Assembly: GCA_039821605.1 (NCBI GenBank)
Contig: JBCBNV010000006.1
Location: forward strand, 62,001-126,000
DNA length: 64,000 nucleotides
From: CALBPI01 sp039821605
Lineage (GTDB): Bacteria; Pseudomonadota; Gammaproteobacteria; Steroidobacterales; Woeseiaceae
Direction of reading: 5' to 3'
The first letter of the stretch is position 1. Each line of letters starts with the position of its first letter. The position numbers and the translations under genes are program-made. The notes under the pieces are model-generated. The model was given only the letters and a program-made list of their open reading frames with translations. It made no database searches and was not told the origin of the DNA. Below are positions 42,316 through 50,772 of the stretch, piece by piece.

Positions 42316-43074
42316 ATGAAACTGGGCGTAGGCGTCATAGGTGCATTCTTAGCCGCTTCTGCGGCACTTGCTGCATCAATTCACTATTTCCTTAGCCAGC
42401 CGAGACCGCCTAGCTCCACTGGTGATCAATCGGTATGCAGTGAGCTAGCAGGGGAAGGGCAGGACTGTTCGGACAAGGTCTTGAACAACCAGACGCCCGT
42501 TGCGGCCACTGTCGACTCTGCGCGCGATGCAGCAATCGTCCGCAAAGGTGTTGCTGGCTCTGTGGATCCAAGTGTCCAGTCTCAATCGGTCAAAGATGAG
42601 GCACAACCCACTAGCCTCCAACAATCTGCCAGCTATGCGGAACTCTATGAGCTGTATCGCCAAAGACCAGGGGGCGAGATCGACAGATTTGGTCAGACTC
42701 GAAGATCAAGGTTCATTTCCGGGTTTGCTGCGACGCCCGGTGACGAGTTCACTAGCTGGGTGGATGAGCAGTTCAGTCGGCCAAACGCAGATCTCCGGGT
42801 GATCGAGCGCAACGTCAGCCTAGTGGATGAGTTTATGGAGCGGGCAGTAGGGCAAGACCGTCTCCAAATCAGAACTGAGTGCGCCGAATCCGTTTGCAGA
42901 CTCGAGATGCCTATCGAGATATTTCGCCGAATCCGGGCGATAGAAAGACTCCAGGATCTTATAGACACGGAGACATTTATCGACGTGCCAATCGTCGGGT
43001 TCCGGAGACTCGATGAGCGCTTCATGGTCGTTCACATAGTCCGCGAAGATGCCGACCTGTTTCGCGAGCAATGA
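42316..43074 (+). CDS. Hypothetical membrane-anchored or exported protein in a low-G+C segment
   Basis: The 252-residue product has an N-terminal hydrophobic segment (about 3-26, LGVGVIGAFLAASAALAASI) acting as signal or anchor. A low-complexity polar stretch to about 95 follows, then a folded part rich in Arg, Glu, Ile and Phe. That part has the pair TECAESVCRLEM near 190-202, a spacing common in exported proteins with one disulfide. I do not recognise a family. The G+C of this gene is visibly lower (near half) than the neighbours (about two thirds), and codon choice differs, which suggests horizontal acquisition. It converges with the ComM-like gene, with 19 bp between them. Confidence 0.65.
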   Translation: MKLGVGVIGAFLAASAALAASIHYFLSQPRPPSSTGDQSVCSELAGEGQDCSDKVLNNQTPVAATVDSARDAAIVRKGVAGSVDPSVQSQSVKDEAQPTSLQQSASYAELYELYRQRPGGEIDRFGQTRRSRFISGFAATPGDEFTSWVDEQFSRPNADLRVIERNVSLVDEFMERAVGQDRLQIRTECAESVCRLEMPIEIFRRIRAIERLQDLIDTETFIDVPIVGFRRLDERFMVVHIVREDADLFREQ

Positions 43075-43093
43075 GCCTCAAGCGTAACTCTGG

Positions 43094-44632
43094 CTATCGC
43101 GATTGCGGATTGGGGCTATGGTGACCAGCAGGAGCTGTCGTGGGAGCTCGAAGCGACAACGCTTCTGCCATGTCGTCTTCACCAATGTAGTCGCGGCCGG
43201 CTAGGTCGCTCACCGTGCGCGCCACCCGCAACACGCGGTGACAGGCGCGCGCCGACAAATGCAGTTGATCAGCCGCACGTTCCAGCAGCGCCTGCGCCGC
43301 ATCTGCGCCTTCGAGCAAGGCGCCCAGCCGCGCCGGACTCAAGCGGGCGTTGGAACAACCCTGGCGATGGTGCGCCCGCCCGCGCGCGTCGCGGACCCGG
43401 GCAGCAACTGGCGGAGACTCGGTTCTTGGTGACTGGCTGCGCAGCGTCTTGAACGGCACACGGCCCAAATTGACGCTGAGGTCGATGCGATCCAACAAAG
43501 GCCCTGACAGACGTCCCTGATAACGCAGCACCTGGTCCTGGGAGCAGCGGCACAGCGTATCGGGGTCGCCCAGGTAGCCGCAGGGGCAGGGGTTCATAGC
43601 GGCCACAAGCTGGAAACGCGCGGGGAAACTGACGTAGGCATTGGCGCGCGCGATGTGCACCCGTCCAGTCTCCAGCGGCTCTCGCAACATCTCCAAGGCA
43701 TGTCGCGAAAACTCAGGCAGCTCATCGAGAAACAGCACACCGTGGTGGGCGCGACTAATCTCGCCGGGGCGCGGTCGCGAGCCGCCACCGACGAGTGCAG
43801 CCGCCGAGGCCCCGTGGTGCGGGGCGCGGAAGGGTCGCTGACTCCAGTGCGCTATCGACGGCGCCGGCCCGGTGACCGACCGGATCGTGGCCACCTCGAG
43901 CGCTTCGGCATCGGTCATCTCGGGCACGAGACCCGGCAAGCGAGCCGCGAGCATGCTCTTGCCGCTGCCGGGCGGCCCGATCATAAGCAGGTTGTGCCCA
44001 CCGGCCGCCGCCACTTCCAGCGCGCGCTTCGCACCGTGTTGACCGCGCACGTCTGCAAGGTCGGGCACCATCGCCGTGTCTGCATCAAAGATACGCCTTG
44101 GCGCGACTTCGACAAGCGGCTGCTTGCCGGACAGATGATCGACGGCATCGCTGAGTGTGGCCACAGCGTGGACCCGGGCCCCTGGCGCCAAAGCTGCGAC
44201 GTCGGCGTCGCGCGGCCCCACGATGACACTGCGACCGGCAGTCGCGGCCGCGATGGCCGCCGGCAGCACGCCCGCGACGGACGCCACGCGACCCGCCAGC
44301 GTCAGCTCACCAAAGCACTCTGTGTCATCAAGCAGGGTCGAGCGGAGTTGGCCCGATGCAGCCAGGATGGCGAGCGCGATGGCGAGATCAAAACGACCAC
44401 CCGATTTGGGCAGGTCGGCGGGTGCAAGATTGACGACGATGCGCGAAACGGGAAAGTCGTAGCCTGAGCTCGCGAGTGCACCGCGCACGCGATCGCGGCT
44501 TTCGCGCACCGTCGTTTCCGCGAGGCCCACGATATTGAAAGCGGGCAGGCCGCCCGCCAGCTGCACCTCAACCGAAACCGGTGGCGCGTCGAGGCCGCGC
44601 TCACCGCGGCACCGCACCCTGGCATATCCCAT
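43094..44632 (-). CDS. comM: YifB/ComM-family AAA+ ATPase (Mg-chelatase-like)
   Basis: The 512-residue protein shows the three ComM parts. An N-terminal Lon-like ribosomal S5 fold (VEVQLAGGLPAFNIVGLAET) is first. A Mg-chelatase AAA+ domain has Walker A MIGPPGSGKSMLAARLPGL, Walker B GVLFLDELPEF and ARRANAYVSFPARF-like sensor strands. Then comes a zinc-like Cys cluster (MNPCPCGYLGDPDTLCRCS) and a C-terminal helical domain (LHLSARACHRVLRVARTVSD). In naturally competent bacteria ComM is a hexameric helicase promoting branch migration during transformation. Other competence genes are not in this window. It sits 35 bp after the UbiK gene. Confidence 0.92.
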   Translation of the reverse strand: MGYARVRCRGERGLDAPPVSVEVQLAGGLPAFNIVGLAETTVRESRDRVRGALASSGYDFPVSRIVVNLAPADLPKSGGRFDLAIALAILAASGQLRSTLLDDTECFGELTLAGRVASVAGVLPAAIAAATAGRSVIVGPRDADVAALAPGARVHAVATLSDAVDHLSGKQPLVEVAPRRIFDADTAMVPDLADVRGQHGAKRALEVAAAGGHNLLMIGPPGSGKSMLAARLPGLVPEMTDAEALEVATIRSVTGPAPSIAHWSQRPFRAPHHGASAAALVGGGSRPRPGEISRAHHGVLFLDELPEFSRHALEMLREPLETGRVHIARANAYVSFPARFQLVAAMNPCPCGYLGDPDTLCRCSQDQVLRYQGRLSGPLLDRIDLSVNLGRVPFKTLRSQSPRTESPPVAARVRDARGRAHHRQGCSNARLSPARLGALLEGADAAQALLERAADQLHLSARACHRVLRVARTVSDLAGRDYIGEDDMAEALSLRAPTTAPAGHHSPNPQSR

Positions 44633-44667
44633 CGCCCGCTCCTGTTACCGGAGCGGCGGGACGCCTG

Positions 44668-44919
44668 TCAGTCGTCGCTCAGGCCCTGCTCCAGGTCGGC
44701 CAGGCTGGCTTCGAGCGCCTCGAGGCGTTCCCGCGTGCGCTTGAGCACGGCGGCCTGGACATCGAACTCCTCGCGCGAGACGAGGTTCATCTTGCCCAAA
44801 CCCGAGCTCAGCACGGACCTGAAGTTGCGCTCGATGTCTTCGTGCGCCGTGCGCAGGTTCTGCGGGATCGCGTCGGCGAGGCGTTTGGCCAGCCCGTTCA
44901 ACGTGTCGTCATTGGTCAC
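44668..44919 (-). CDS. ubiK: UbiK-like accessory factor for ubiquinone biosynthesis
   Basis: I start at GTG 44919, preceded by GGAG at 9-bp spacing, giving 83 residues. The pattern is that of the BMFP/UbiK family: LNGLAKRLADAIPQNLRTAH, an amphipathic helix with FRSVLSSGLGKMNLVSREEF, and a C-terminal coiled coil (AAVLKRTRERLEALEASLAD). UbiK forms a complex with UbiJ, whose gene is at 59187 here, and aids aerobic ubiquinone assembly. The open frame upstream to 45078 overlaps the NtrC region and is not coding. It is co-oriented with comM. Confidence 0.85.
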   Translation of the reverse strand: MTNDDTLNGLAKRLADAIPQNLRTAHEDIERNFRSVLSSGLGKMNLVSREEFDVQAAVLKRTRERLEALEASLADLEQGLSDD

Positions 44920-45018
44920 TTGAATGCTCTCCGGAGGGGCGCCCGATGCGCCGCATACGTTTCGTCGCGATGGTGCCAGAAAGACCCGGGTCGCGAGACG
45001 TGAATCGCCATAGCGACG

Positions 45019-45067
45019 GCCGCCAAGCTGGTGCATTGCAGTAGCAGCCTTGCACCACTTTGGTGCG
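45019..45067 (+). promoter_or_regulatory. NtrC enhancer sites upstream of glnK-amtB
   Basis: TGCACCACTTTGGTGCG (45051-45067) matches the NtrC consensus TGCACCA-N3-TGGTGCA at 13 of 14 bases. A weaker second copy with an intact right half TGGTGCA (45029-45035) is centred 32 bp upstream, about three helical turns, the spacing known from the E. coli glnA enhancer. Both lie 85-120 bp before the predicted start of transcription. Confidence 0.8.
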
Positions 45068-45117
45068 ATAGCCAACACGCCCTGAATCTAAGCCGTTCAT
45101 TTTAATAAGGTTTCTTG

Positions 45118-45134
45118 TTGGCACGGTTAGTGCT
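45118..45134 (+). promoter_or_regulatory. Sigma-54 promoter of glnK-amtB
   Basis: TTGGCACGGTTAGTGCT fits YTGGCACG-N4-TTGCW with the obligatory GG (45120-45121) and GC (45132-45133) at the right distance. Transcription should start near 45145. With the NtrC box this implies induction under nitrogen limitation. Confidence 0.85.
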
Positions 45135-45272
45135 TTGAGCAAACCTCGGCAGCATGCGGGCCAGGTGTCGCAGGCGGTCCCGTCGATTTCGACCGGGGCG
45201 GCCCGCGGAAGGGAGGCGCCAACTGCGGCCAATGACAAGGGGCGGCCCCAGCGGCCACGAGAAGGAGCATCC

Positions 45273-45611
45273 ATGAAGCTGATCACAGCCATCATCAAGC
45301 CATTCAAGCTCGATGACGTGCGCCAGGCGGTTGCCGATATCGGTATCCAGGGCATCACGGTCACCGAGGTCAAAGGCTTTGGGCGTCAACGCGGACACAC
45401 CGAGCTGTACCGCGGCGCAGAGTACGTCGTCGACTTCCTGCCAAAGGCAAAAGTCGAACTGGCGGTAGACGACGAGATCGCAGAACAGGTCGTCGAAGCC
45501 ATCATCAACACGGCACGAACGGGCAAGATCGGAGACGGCAAGATCTTCGTCACCCAGCTCGAACAGGCCATCCGTATTCGCACCGGCGAAACGGGCAAAG
45601 AAGCCGTATAG
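45273..45611 (+). CDS. glnK: P-II nitrogen regulatory protein
   Basis: A standard 112-residue P-II protein. It begins MKLITAIIKPFKLDDVRQAV, has the T-loop GFGRQRGHTELYRGAEYVVD with uridylylation Tyr51, and contains the B-loop TARTGKIGDGKIFV and the C-terminal IRIRTGETGKEAV. It senses ATP/ADP and 2-oxoglutarate. When de-uridylylated it blocks the ammonium channel encoded 18 bp downstream. The ribosome-binding site is GAAGGAG. The sigma-54 promoter and NtrC sites identify it as the nitrogen-regulated GlnK type rather than constitutive GlnB. Confidence 0.96.
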   Translation: MKLITAIIKPFKLDDVRQAVADIGIQGITVTEVKGFGRQRGHTELYRGAEYVVDFLPKAKVELAVDDEIAEQVVEAIINTARTGKIGDGKIFVTQLEQAIRIRTGETGKEAV

Positions 45612-45629
45612 GGCTCAGGGGTAATTCAG

Positions 45630-46907
45630 GTGGAAGAACTCGCAACACAAGTCTCGGGCATCAGTTATGCCCTCGACACTTTCTATTTCCTTGTCATGGG
45701 CGCGCTGGTCATGTGGATGGCCGCGGGCTTCACGATGCTCGAATCGGGCCTCGTCCGTTCCAAGAACACGGCCGAGATCCTGACCAAGAACGTCGGTCTC
45801 TACTCGATCGCCTGCATCATGTACATGCTCTGTGGTTACAGCATCATGTACCCGGGCGGCGATTTCGCTGGTGGCTACTTCGACGCCATCGCCAACATCA
45901 GCATCCTCGGCTCGTCGGACAATGACGCGGCCGCGGTCGCCGATGGCAACTACTATTCCGGCCTTTCAGACTTCTTCTTCCAGGTGGTCTTCGTGGCTAC
46001 TGCGATGTCGATCGTCTCGGGCGCCGTTGCCGAGCGCATGAAGCTCTACGCCTTCTTCGTGTTCGCCATCGTACTCACGGGCTTTATCTACCCCATTCAG
46101 GGATTCTGGAAATGGGGCGGCGGCTGGCTCGATCCGGGCAATGCCGGCGAGCGCTTCCTCGATTTCGCCGGTTCGGGGGTTGTGCACATGACGGGCGCGG
46201 CTGCAGCGCTGGCCGGCGTCATCCTTCTTGGTGCCCGCAAGGGCAAGTACGGCAAAGATGGCCAGGTACACCCGATCCCGGGCGCCAATCTGCCGCTCGC
46301 CACGATCGGTACGCTGATCCTCTGGCTGGGATGGTTCGGCTTCAACGGCGGGTCGCAGCTGCAGGTCACGGGCATCGAGAACGCCAACGCCGTCGCGCTG
46401 ATCTTCGTCAACACGAACATGGCCGCAGCCGGCGGCCTGGTCGCCGCGATGCTGTTGTCGCGATTCTGGTTCGGCAAAGCAGACCTCACCATGATCCTGA
46501 ACGGCGCTCTCGCAGGCCTCGTTGCGATCACGGCCGAGCCGCTAACGCCAGCACCGCTCGAGGCCACGCTGATCGGCGCCGTCGGTGGCTTGCTCGTCGT
46601 CGCCTCAATCGTGTTTCTCGACAAGCTGAAGATCGACGATCCTGTGGGTGCCATCTCCGTGCACGGCGTGGTTGGCATCTGGGGTCTGTTGGCTGTGCCG
46701 ATAACCAACACCGACGCGAAGTTGACGTGGCAGCTCATCGGCATTGGCAGCATCTTTGCCTGGGTATTCGTCACGAGCTTTGCCGTCTGGTTTGTCCTCA
46801 AGGCAACCATTGGCATCCGCGTCTCGGACGAAGAAGAGTACGAAGGACTCGACATCGGGGAGTGTGGGCTGGAGGCCTACCCCGAGTTCGTCACCACGGA
46901 CTCATAA
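45630..46907 (+). CDS. amtB: Ammonium transporter
   Basis: From GTG 45630 the protein is 425 residues with about eleven transmembrane helices. FTMLESGLVRSKNTAEILTK is the classic opening motif. The twin pore His residues lie in GVVHMTGAAAALAG and ISVHGVVGIWG, and GWFGFNGGSQL lines the pore. It conducts ammonia/ammonium across the inner membrane and is plugged by GlnK when nitrogen is plentiful. Unlike E. coli AmtB it has no obvious cleaved signal peptide: the Glu-rich N-terminus is followed directly by the first helix. It forms the glnK-amtB operon. Confidence 0.96.
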   Translation: MEELATQVSGISYALDTFYFLVMGALVMWMAAGFTMLESGLVRSKNTAEILTKNVGLYSIACIMYMLCGYSIMYPGGDFAGGYFDAIANISILGSSDNDAAAVADGNYYSGLSDFFFQVVFVATAMSIVSGAVAERMKLYAFFVFAIVLTGFIYPIQGFWKWGGGWLDPGNAGERFLDFAGSGVVHMTGAAAALAGVILLGARKGKYGKDGQVHPIPGANLPLATIGTLILWLGWFGFNGGSQLQVTGIENANAVALIFVNTNMAAAGGLVAAMLLSRFWFGKADLTMILNGALAGLVAITAEPLTPAPLEATLIGAVGGLLVVASIVFLDKLKIDDPVGAISVHGVVGIWGLLAVPITNTDAKLTWQLIGIGSIFAWVFVTSFAVWFVLKATIGIRVSDEEEYEGLDIGECGLEAYPEFVTTDS

Positions 46908-47227
46908 GAACATCGCGGCTGTGGCAGCCCTTCACAGGGCTGTCACAGTTCGCGGTTAGTCTTATTCACGTGGCACCGCCAACCCCCCCGGCGGCACCGC
47001 GCGCGGTCTAGAGGCAACTCGGCCGCTTCCAAACGGGCCTGCTGGCCCGTTTTTTTTGCCCGTCTTCAGAGTGAACATAATTCGGCGGTTCCGGCACGCA
47101 GCGTGACCCCGCGCACATTGCGGACTGCGAGCCAGTTCACCGTATCCCGGGCCCCGGTTCGATAGGCTGTTTCCACAGAAAGCCTGAGCGCTTGCCGCCG
47201 GGCGAATTTCCTTAGAGGATATAGGCC
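46908..47227. other. Intergenic region after amtB, terminator but no gene
   Basis: About 320 bp. It contains the terminator at 47033-47057 and, further on, the promoter region of the DUF4124 gene, for which no strong -35/-10 pair was seen. Antisense frames here have no support. Confidence 0.55.
47033..47057 (+). terminator. Rho-independent terminator downstream of amtB
   Basis: ACGGGCC (47033-47039) pairs with GGCCCGT (47044-47050) around TGCT and is followed by eight T residues. It is 126 bp past the amtB stop, so the transcript has a long untranslated tail. Confidence 0.92.
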
Positions 47228-47698
47228 ATGACTCGCCGCACGACAATTCGCATCGCCACGCTCGCCGCGTCGGCTCTCGCGTTTGCATCAGCGAGTGCCG
47301 AGATCTACACCTGGGTCGACGAAGACGGTGTGGTCCACTACGCCGATCAGCCCCAGCACAAGGACGCCCAGCGCAGCGAGATCGACTCGGACCGCACGGA
47401 CGCCGGCGACGCACAGCGGCGCCTTGAGAGCGCCGTGGCGCTCAATACCGCCCAGCGCGAGGCGTTCAATGAAGCACGCAGCGAGACGGACCCCAATGAT
47501 CTCGTCGCACAGGCCGAGCGCACGGTAGAGCTGCGCCGCCAGAGCTGCGAGGCCGCCCGGTCCAAGCTGCAGCAATTTGCGCAGGCGCGCCGGCTCTACA
47601 CGCTCGACGAGGAAGGCGCCAAGGTCTACCTCGATGAGGACCAGACACTGGCGGCGCGCGCTGAAGTGCAGGCCGCGGTCTCCGAGCACTGCGACTGA
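47228..47698 (+). CDS. DUF4124 domain-containing exported protein
   Basis: The 156-residue protein has an N-terminal signal peptide (to about 24, ASASA) followed directly by the DUF4124 signature EIYTWVDEDGVVHYADQPQ. The rest is an Arg/Gln/Ala-rich, probably coiled-coil region with one Cys in RRQSCEAARS and another at the end (SEHCD). DUF4124 is a small beta-hairpin domain common in gammaproteobacterial envelope proteins of unknown role. It is probably periplasmic. The gene stands alone between the amtB terminator and hemC, 106 bp upstream of the latter. Confidence 0.85.
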   Translation: MTRRTTIRIATLAASALAFASASAEIYTWVDEDGVVHYADQPQHKDAQRSEIDSDRTDAGDAQRRLESAVALNTAQREAFNEARSETDPNDLVAQAERTVELRRQSCEAARSKLQQFAQARRLYTLDEEGAKVYLDEDQTLAARAEVQAAVSEHCD

Positions 47699-47804
47699 TC
47701 GCACCCCGGCGCTGCGCCGACCCCGCTTTGACGCTAAGCTAAGCCCCGTATGAACGTCGTGGCGTCACCCGCGTGCACCCGCATGCGGTGACCAAGCGAC
47801 TGTC

Positions 47805-48731
47805 GTGGGGACGACCGTGGAAAAGCAGACCATTCGGATCGCGACGCGCGAGAGCGATCTGGCCTTGTGGCAGGCCCGCCATGTGCAAAGCCTGCTCGAG
47901 CAGCAGCCCGAGGTGATTGGCGTCGACCTCGTGCCGATGACCACGCGCGGTGACCAGATCCTGGACCGCTCGCTCAACAAAGTCGGCGGCAAGGGCCTGT
48001 TTATCAAGGAACTCGAAGTCGCCATGCTCGAGGACCGGGCTGACATCGCCGTGCACTCCATGAAAGACGTGCCCGCAACGATGCCAGACGGCTTTGCCAT
48101 CGCCGCCGTGCTGGACCGCGCGGACCCGCGCGACGCACTTGTGGGCAGCACCCTGGACGCGCTGCCCAAGGGCGCTCGGGTCGGCACCTCGAGTCTGCGC
48201 CGCGCCGCCCAGTTGCGTCTGACGCGCCCCGACCTCGACATCCTGCCGCTGCGTGGCAACGTCAACACGCGCCTCGCCAAGCTCGACGCCGGTGACTACG
48301 ACGCCATTGTGTTGGCCTGCGCCGGACTGCAACGGCTGGGCATGGCCGAACGCATCACCGAGCCGCTGGCCGTCGACATCATGTTGCCCGCGGTGGGCCA
48401 GGGCATCGTCGGCATTGAATGCCGCTCGGACCAGCCCGCGCTGCGGTCTTTGCTGGGACACCTCAACGACGCCAACGCCGTGGCCGCGGCAACCGCGGAA
48501 CGCAGCGTGGCGCGAACGCTCGAGGCGACCTGTCATTCGCCGCTGGGCGTGCACGCGTCAATCAACGACGGCGCACTGACACTGGATGCGCTGCTCGCGA
48601 GCCCCGACGGCAGCCGGGTCATCCGGGAGCATGGCACGGCCCCGGCCGGTCGGGGCGACAAGCTGGGCCGCGCGGTCGCCGGCCGCATGCTCGACGCGGG
48701 GGCAGCCGAGCTGATCGCCGAGGCGGACTGA
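47805..48731 (+). CDS. hemC: Porphobilinogen deaminase (hydroxymethylbilane synthase)
   Basis: The 308-residue enzyme reads IRIATRESDLALWQARHVQS, VGGKGLFIKELE and ADIAVHSMKDVPA. RVGTSSLRRAAQL follows, with LPLRGNVNTRLAKLD and MLPAVGQGIVGIECR. The dipyrromethane cofactor Cys is in TCHSPLG. It polymerises four porphobilinogens into hydroxymethylbilane. GTG 47805 is used; GTG 47817, four codons later and preceded by a G-rich site, is equally plausible. It begins the heme cluster hemC-hemD-hemX-hemY. Confidence 0.95.
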   Translation: MGTTVEKQTIRIATRESDLALWQARHVQSLLEQQPEVIGVDLVPMTTRGDQILDRSLNKVGGKGLFIKELEVAMLEDRADIAVHSMKDVPATMPDGFAIAAVLDRADPRDALVGSTLDALPKGARVGTSSLRRAAQLRLTRPDLDILPLRGNVNTRLAKLDAGDYDAIVLACAGLQRLGMAERITEPLAVDIMLPAVGQGIVGIECRSDQPALRSLLGHLNDANAVAAATAERSVARTLEATCHSPLGVHASINDGALTLDALLASPDGSRVIREHGTAPAGRGDKLGRAVAGRMLDAGAAELIAEAD

Positions 48732-48756
48732 CATCTCCGTACTCAACCACAAGGGC

Positions 48757-49494
48757 GTGCTCATCACGCGCGCCGTTTCCCAAGCCGAACCCATGGCGCG
48801 CGCCGTGCGGGCCGCGGGCGGACGCCCGGTTCTGTTGCCCGCAATCAGCATCGAGCCGATCGAGACACAGGCCGCCACCGGGGCCGCCGACTGGCTCATC
48901 TTCATCAGCCCCAATGCCGTCGAGTACGGACTCAGCCACGTGCGCGAACTCGTCGCGTCGGGCGCACAGGTGGCGGCGGTCGGACCCAGCACGGCGCGCG
49001 CGCTGTCGGCCGAAGGCCTCGCGCAACCGCTGCGGGCGCGCGAGGGCTTCGATTCGGAGTCGCTCCTCGCGCTACCCGTGTTTCGCCAATGCGCGGGCAG
49101 TGCCATCACCATCGTGCGCGGCGTGGGCGGCAGGCCGCTGCTGATCGACACGCTCCGAGATCGCGGCGCGAACGTGACCGTGCTCGAGGTGTATCGTCGC
49201 GACCGGCCCACACTCAGAATCGAACAAGTACAATACCTGGAGTCGCAGTGGGCGGCGGGCGGCGTTGCCGTCACGACCTGCCTCAGTGTGGCGACGCTGG
49301 ACAATCTCATGACGCTGCTCACCACGCGCGCGCAACGACTGTTCATGGCAACACCGCTGTTGAGCCCGAGCCCGCGCGTGCTCGAGCGCGCGACAGAACT
49401 GGGCCACAAGGGTGCGCAGCAGCTCTCGCGCGGCCCCCGCGTGGAAGACCTGGTGGCCGAGCTCATCGACATGGCGGCCCAGGGTACGATTTGA
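48757..49494 (+). CDS. hemD: Uroporphyrinogen-III synthase
   Basis: The 245-residue protein starts at GTG 48757 and shows the two-lobed HemD pattern: LITRAVSQAEPMARAVRAAG, ADWLIFISPNAVEYGL, AAVGPSTARALSAEGLAQPL, TIVRGVGGRPLLIDTLRDRG, VTVLEVYRRDRP and a second lobe ending SPRVLERATELGHKGAQQLS. Sequence conservation in this family is low, but position between hemC and hemX makes the call firm. It inverts ring D while closing hydroxymethylbilane to uroporphyrinogen III. There are 25 bp between hemC and this start. Confidence 0.92.
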   Translation: MLITRAVSQAEPMARAVRAAGGRPVLLPAISIEPIETQAATGAADWLIFISPNAVEYGLSHVRELVASGAQVAAVGPSTARALSAEGLAQPLRAREGFDSESLLALPVFRQCAGSAITIVRGVGGRPLLIDTLRDRGANVTVLEVYRRDRPTLRIEQVQYLESQWAAGGVAVTTCLSVATLDNLMTLLTTRAQRLFMATPLLSPSPRVLERATELGHKGAQQLSRGPRVEDLVAELIDMAAQGTI

Positions 49495-49512
49495 AGGGGC
49501 GAGAACGCACCG

Positions 49513-50772
49513 ATGTCCGAACAACAATCAGATCAAGACGAGACACCGAGCGTCGTTGACGCGCCGGCCGAAGCGACCACCGACGCCGGGACCCAGACTG
49601 AAGACCCGCCCCGCAAGCGCAAGCTGGGGCTCATCGCGACCGGGGTCATCCTGATCGCTGTCGTGGCGGGTGCCCTCTGGCTCAAACAGCGTGGCGAGGC
49701 GCCTGCGACAACGCCCGGCGCGAACGAGGCGCCTGCGCAGCAGGCCGACACGGCATCGGCAACGACCCCGACCGCGACCACCACGGCACCCGCGACGGTC
49801 GCGCAGTCGACACCCGAATCCATCATCCCGGCAGCGACGCAGGCCGATATCGACAACCTGCGCGATGCGCTGCGCCGAATGCAGGCCGAGCTCGAGGCGT
49901 CGCGCAGCGAGGTGGGGACGCTGTCCGAAGCCGTCCGCGACCAGGAACGTGAGAATGCGCGTCTGACGGCGTCCATCGACGAACGCGTCGACCTGCTCGA
50001 CTCGCTGCCCGGGCGCGTGCTCAACGTCGAGCAAGGCGTCGAAACGCTGCAGGGCATTTCGGCGGGCTCGCGCGACGCGTGGCTGCTTGCCGAGGCCGAG
50101 TACTACATGCAGATCGCCAACGCGCAGGTGCAGCTTGCCAACAACCCGTCGCTCGCGGCGCGGGCGTTGCAGCTCGCCGATGCGCGCGTGCGCGAACTCG
50201 CCAACCCGTCCTACACGCCCGTGCGTCGCGCCATCGCCGAAGAGATCGCCACGCTGACCGCCACCGAAGACGTGGATATCGAAGGCATCACGCTGTCGCT
50301 GGGTAGCCTCGCGGCCATGGTGCCGACGCTGCCGCTCGTCAACGAGATCGGCGTGCCCGAGGCGGACGGTGACGGCGATGTGGACATCGACACGCTGTCG
50401 GGCTGGCAGCGCGCGCGTGCCGCAACCTCGCAGGCGATGTCGGGCATGTTTCGCGTGCGCAGATCCGACGAGCGCGTCGAGGCCATGCTGTCGCCCGAAG
50501 CCGAGTACTTCCTGCGCCTGAACCTGCAGCTCCAGCTGCAGGCCGCGCGCCTGTCGCTGTTGCTCGGCGACGCGGCCGGTTTCCGACAAAGCCTCGATGA
50601 CGCGGGCGGCTGGCTCGGCGAGTACTTCGACACCGACAACCCGTCCGTGGCCAACGCACTCGCGCTGCTGGAACAGACCTCGGCCTCAACCATCGTCACG
50701 GCGCGGCCGGATGTATCGGGCTCTCTCACGCTGCTGCGCCGCCAGCGCACACTGGAGCGCGCCGGCGAATGA
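49513..50772 (+). CDS. hemX: HemX-like membrane protein of the heme cluster
   Basis: The 419-residue protein has a cytoplasmic acidic N-terminus, one transmembrane helix (about 39-57, KLGLIATGVILIAVVAGALWL), a Thr/Ala-rich linker and a periplasmic helical domain. Landmarks are DIDNLRDALRRMQAELEASR, DAWLLAEAEYYMQIANAQVQ and EYFLRLNLQLQLQAARLSLL, typical of HemX next to hemD. Despite database names it lacks any methyltransferase fold and is not a uroporphyrinogen methylase. Its role is unclear; it may scaffold heme enzymes at the membrane. It overlaps hemY by 4 bp. Confidence 0.9.
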   Translation: MSEQQSDQDETPSVVDAPAEATTDAGTQTEDPPRKRKLGLIATGVILIAVVAGALWLKQRGEAPATTPGANEAPAQQADTASATTPTATTTAPATVAQSTPESIIPAATQADIDNLRDALRRMQAELEASRSEVGTLSEAVRDQERENARLTASIDERVDLLDSLPGRVLNVEQGVETLQGISAGSRDAWLLAEAEYYMQIANAQVQLANNPSLAARALQLADARVRELANPSYTPVRRAIAEEIATLTATEDVDIEGITLSLGSLAAMVPTLPLVNEIGVPEADGDGDVDIDTLSGWQRARAATSQAMSGMFRVRRSDERVEAMLSPEAEYFLRLNLQLQLQAARLSLLLGDAAGFRQSLDDAGGWLGEYFDTDNPSVANALALLEQTSASTIVTARPDVSGSLTLLRRQRTLERAGE

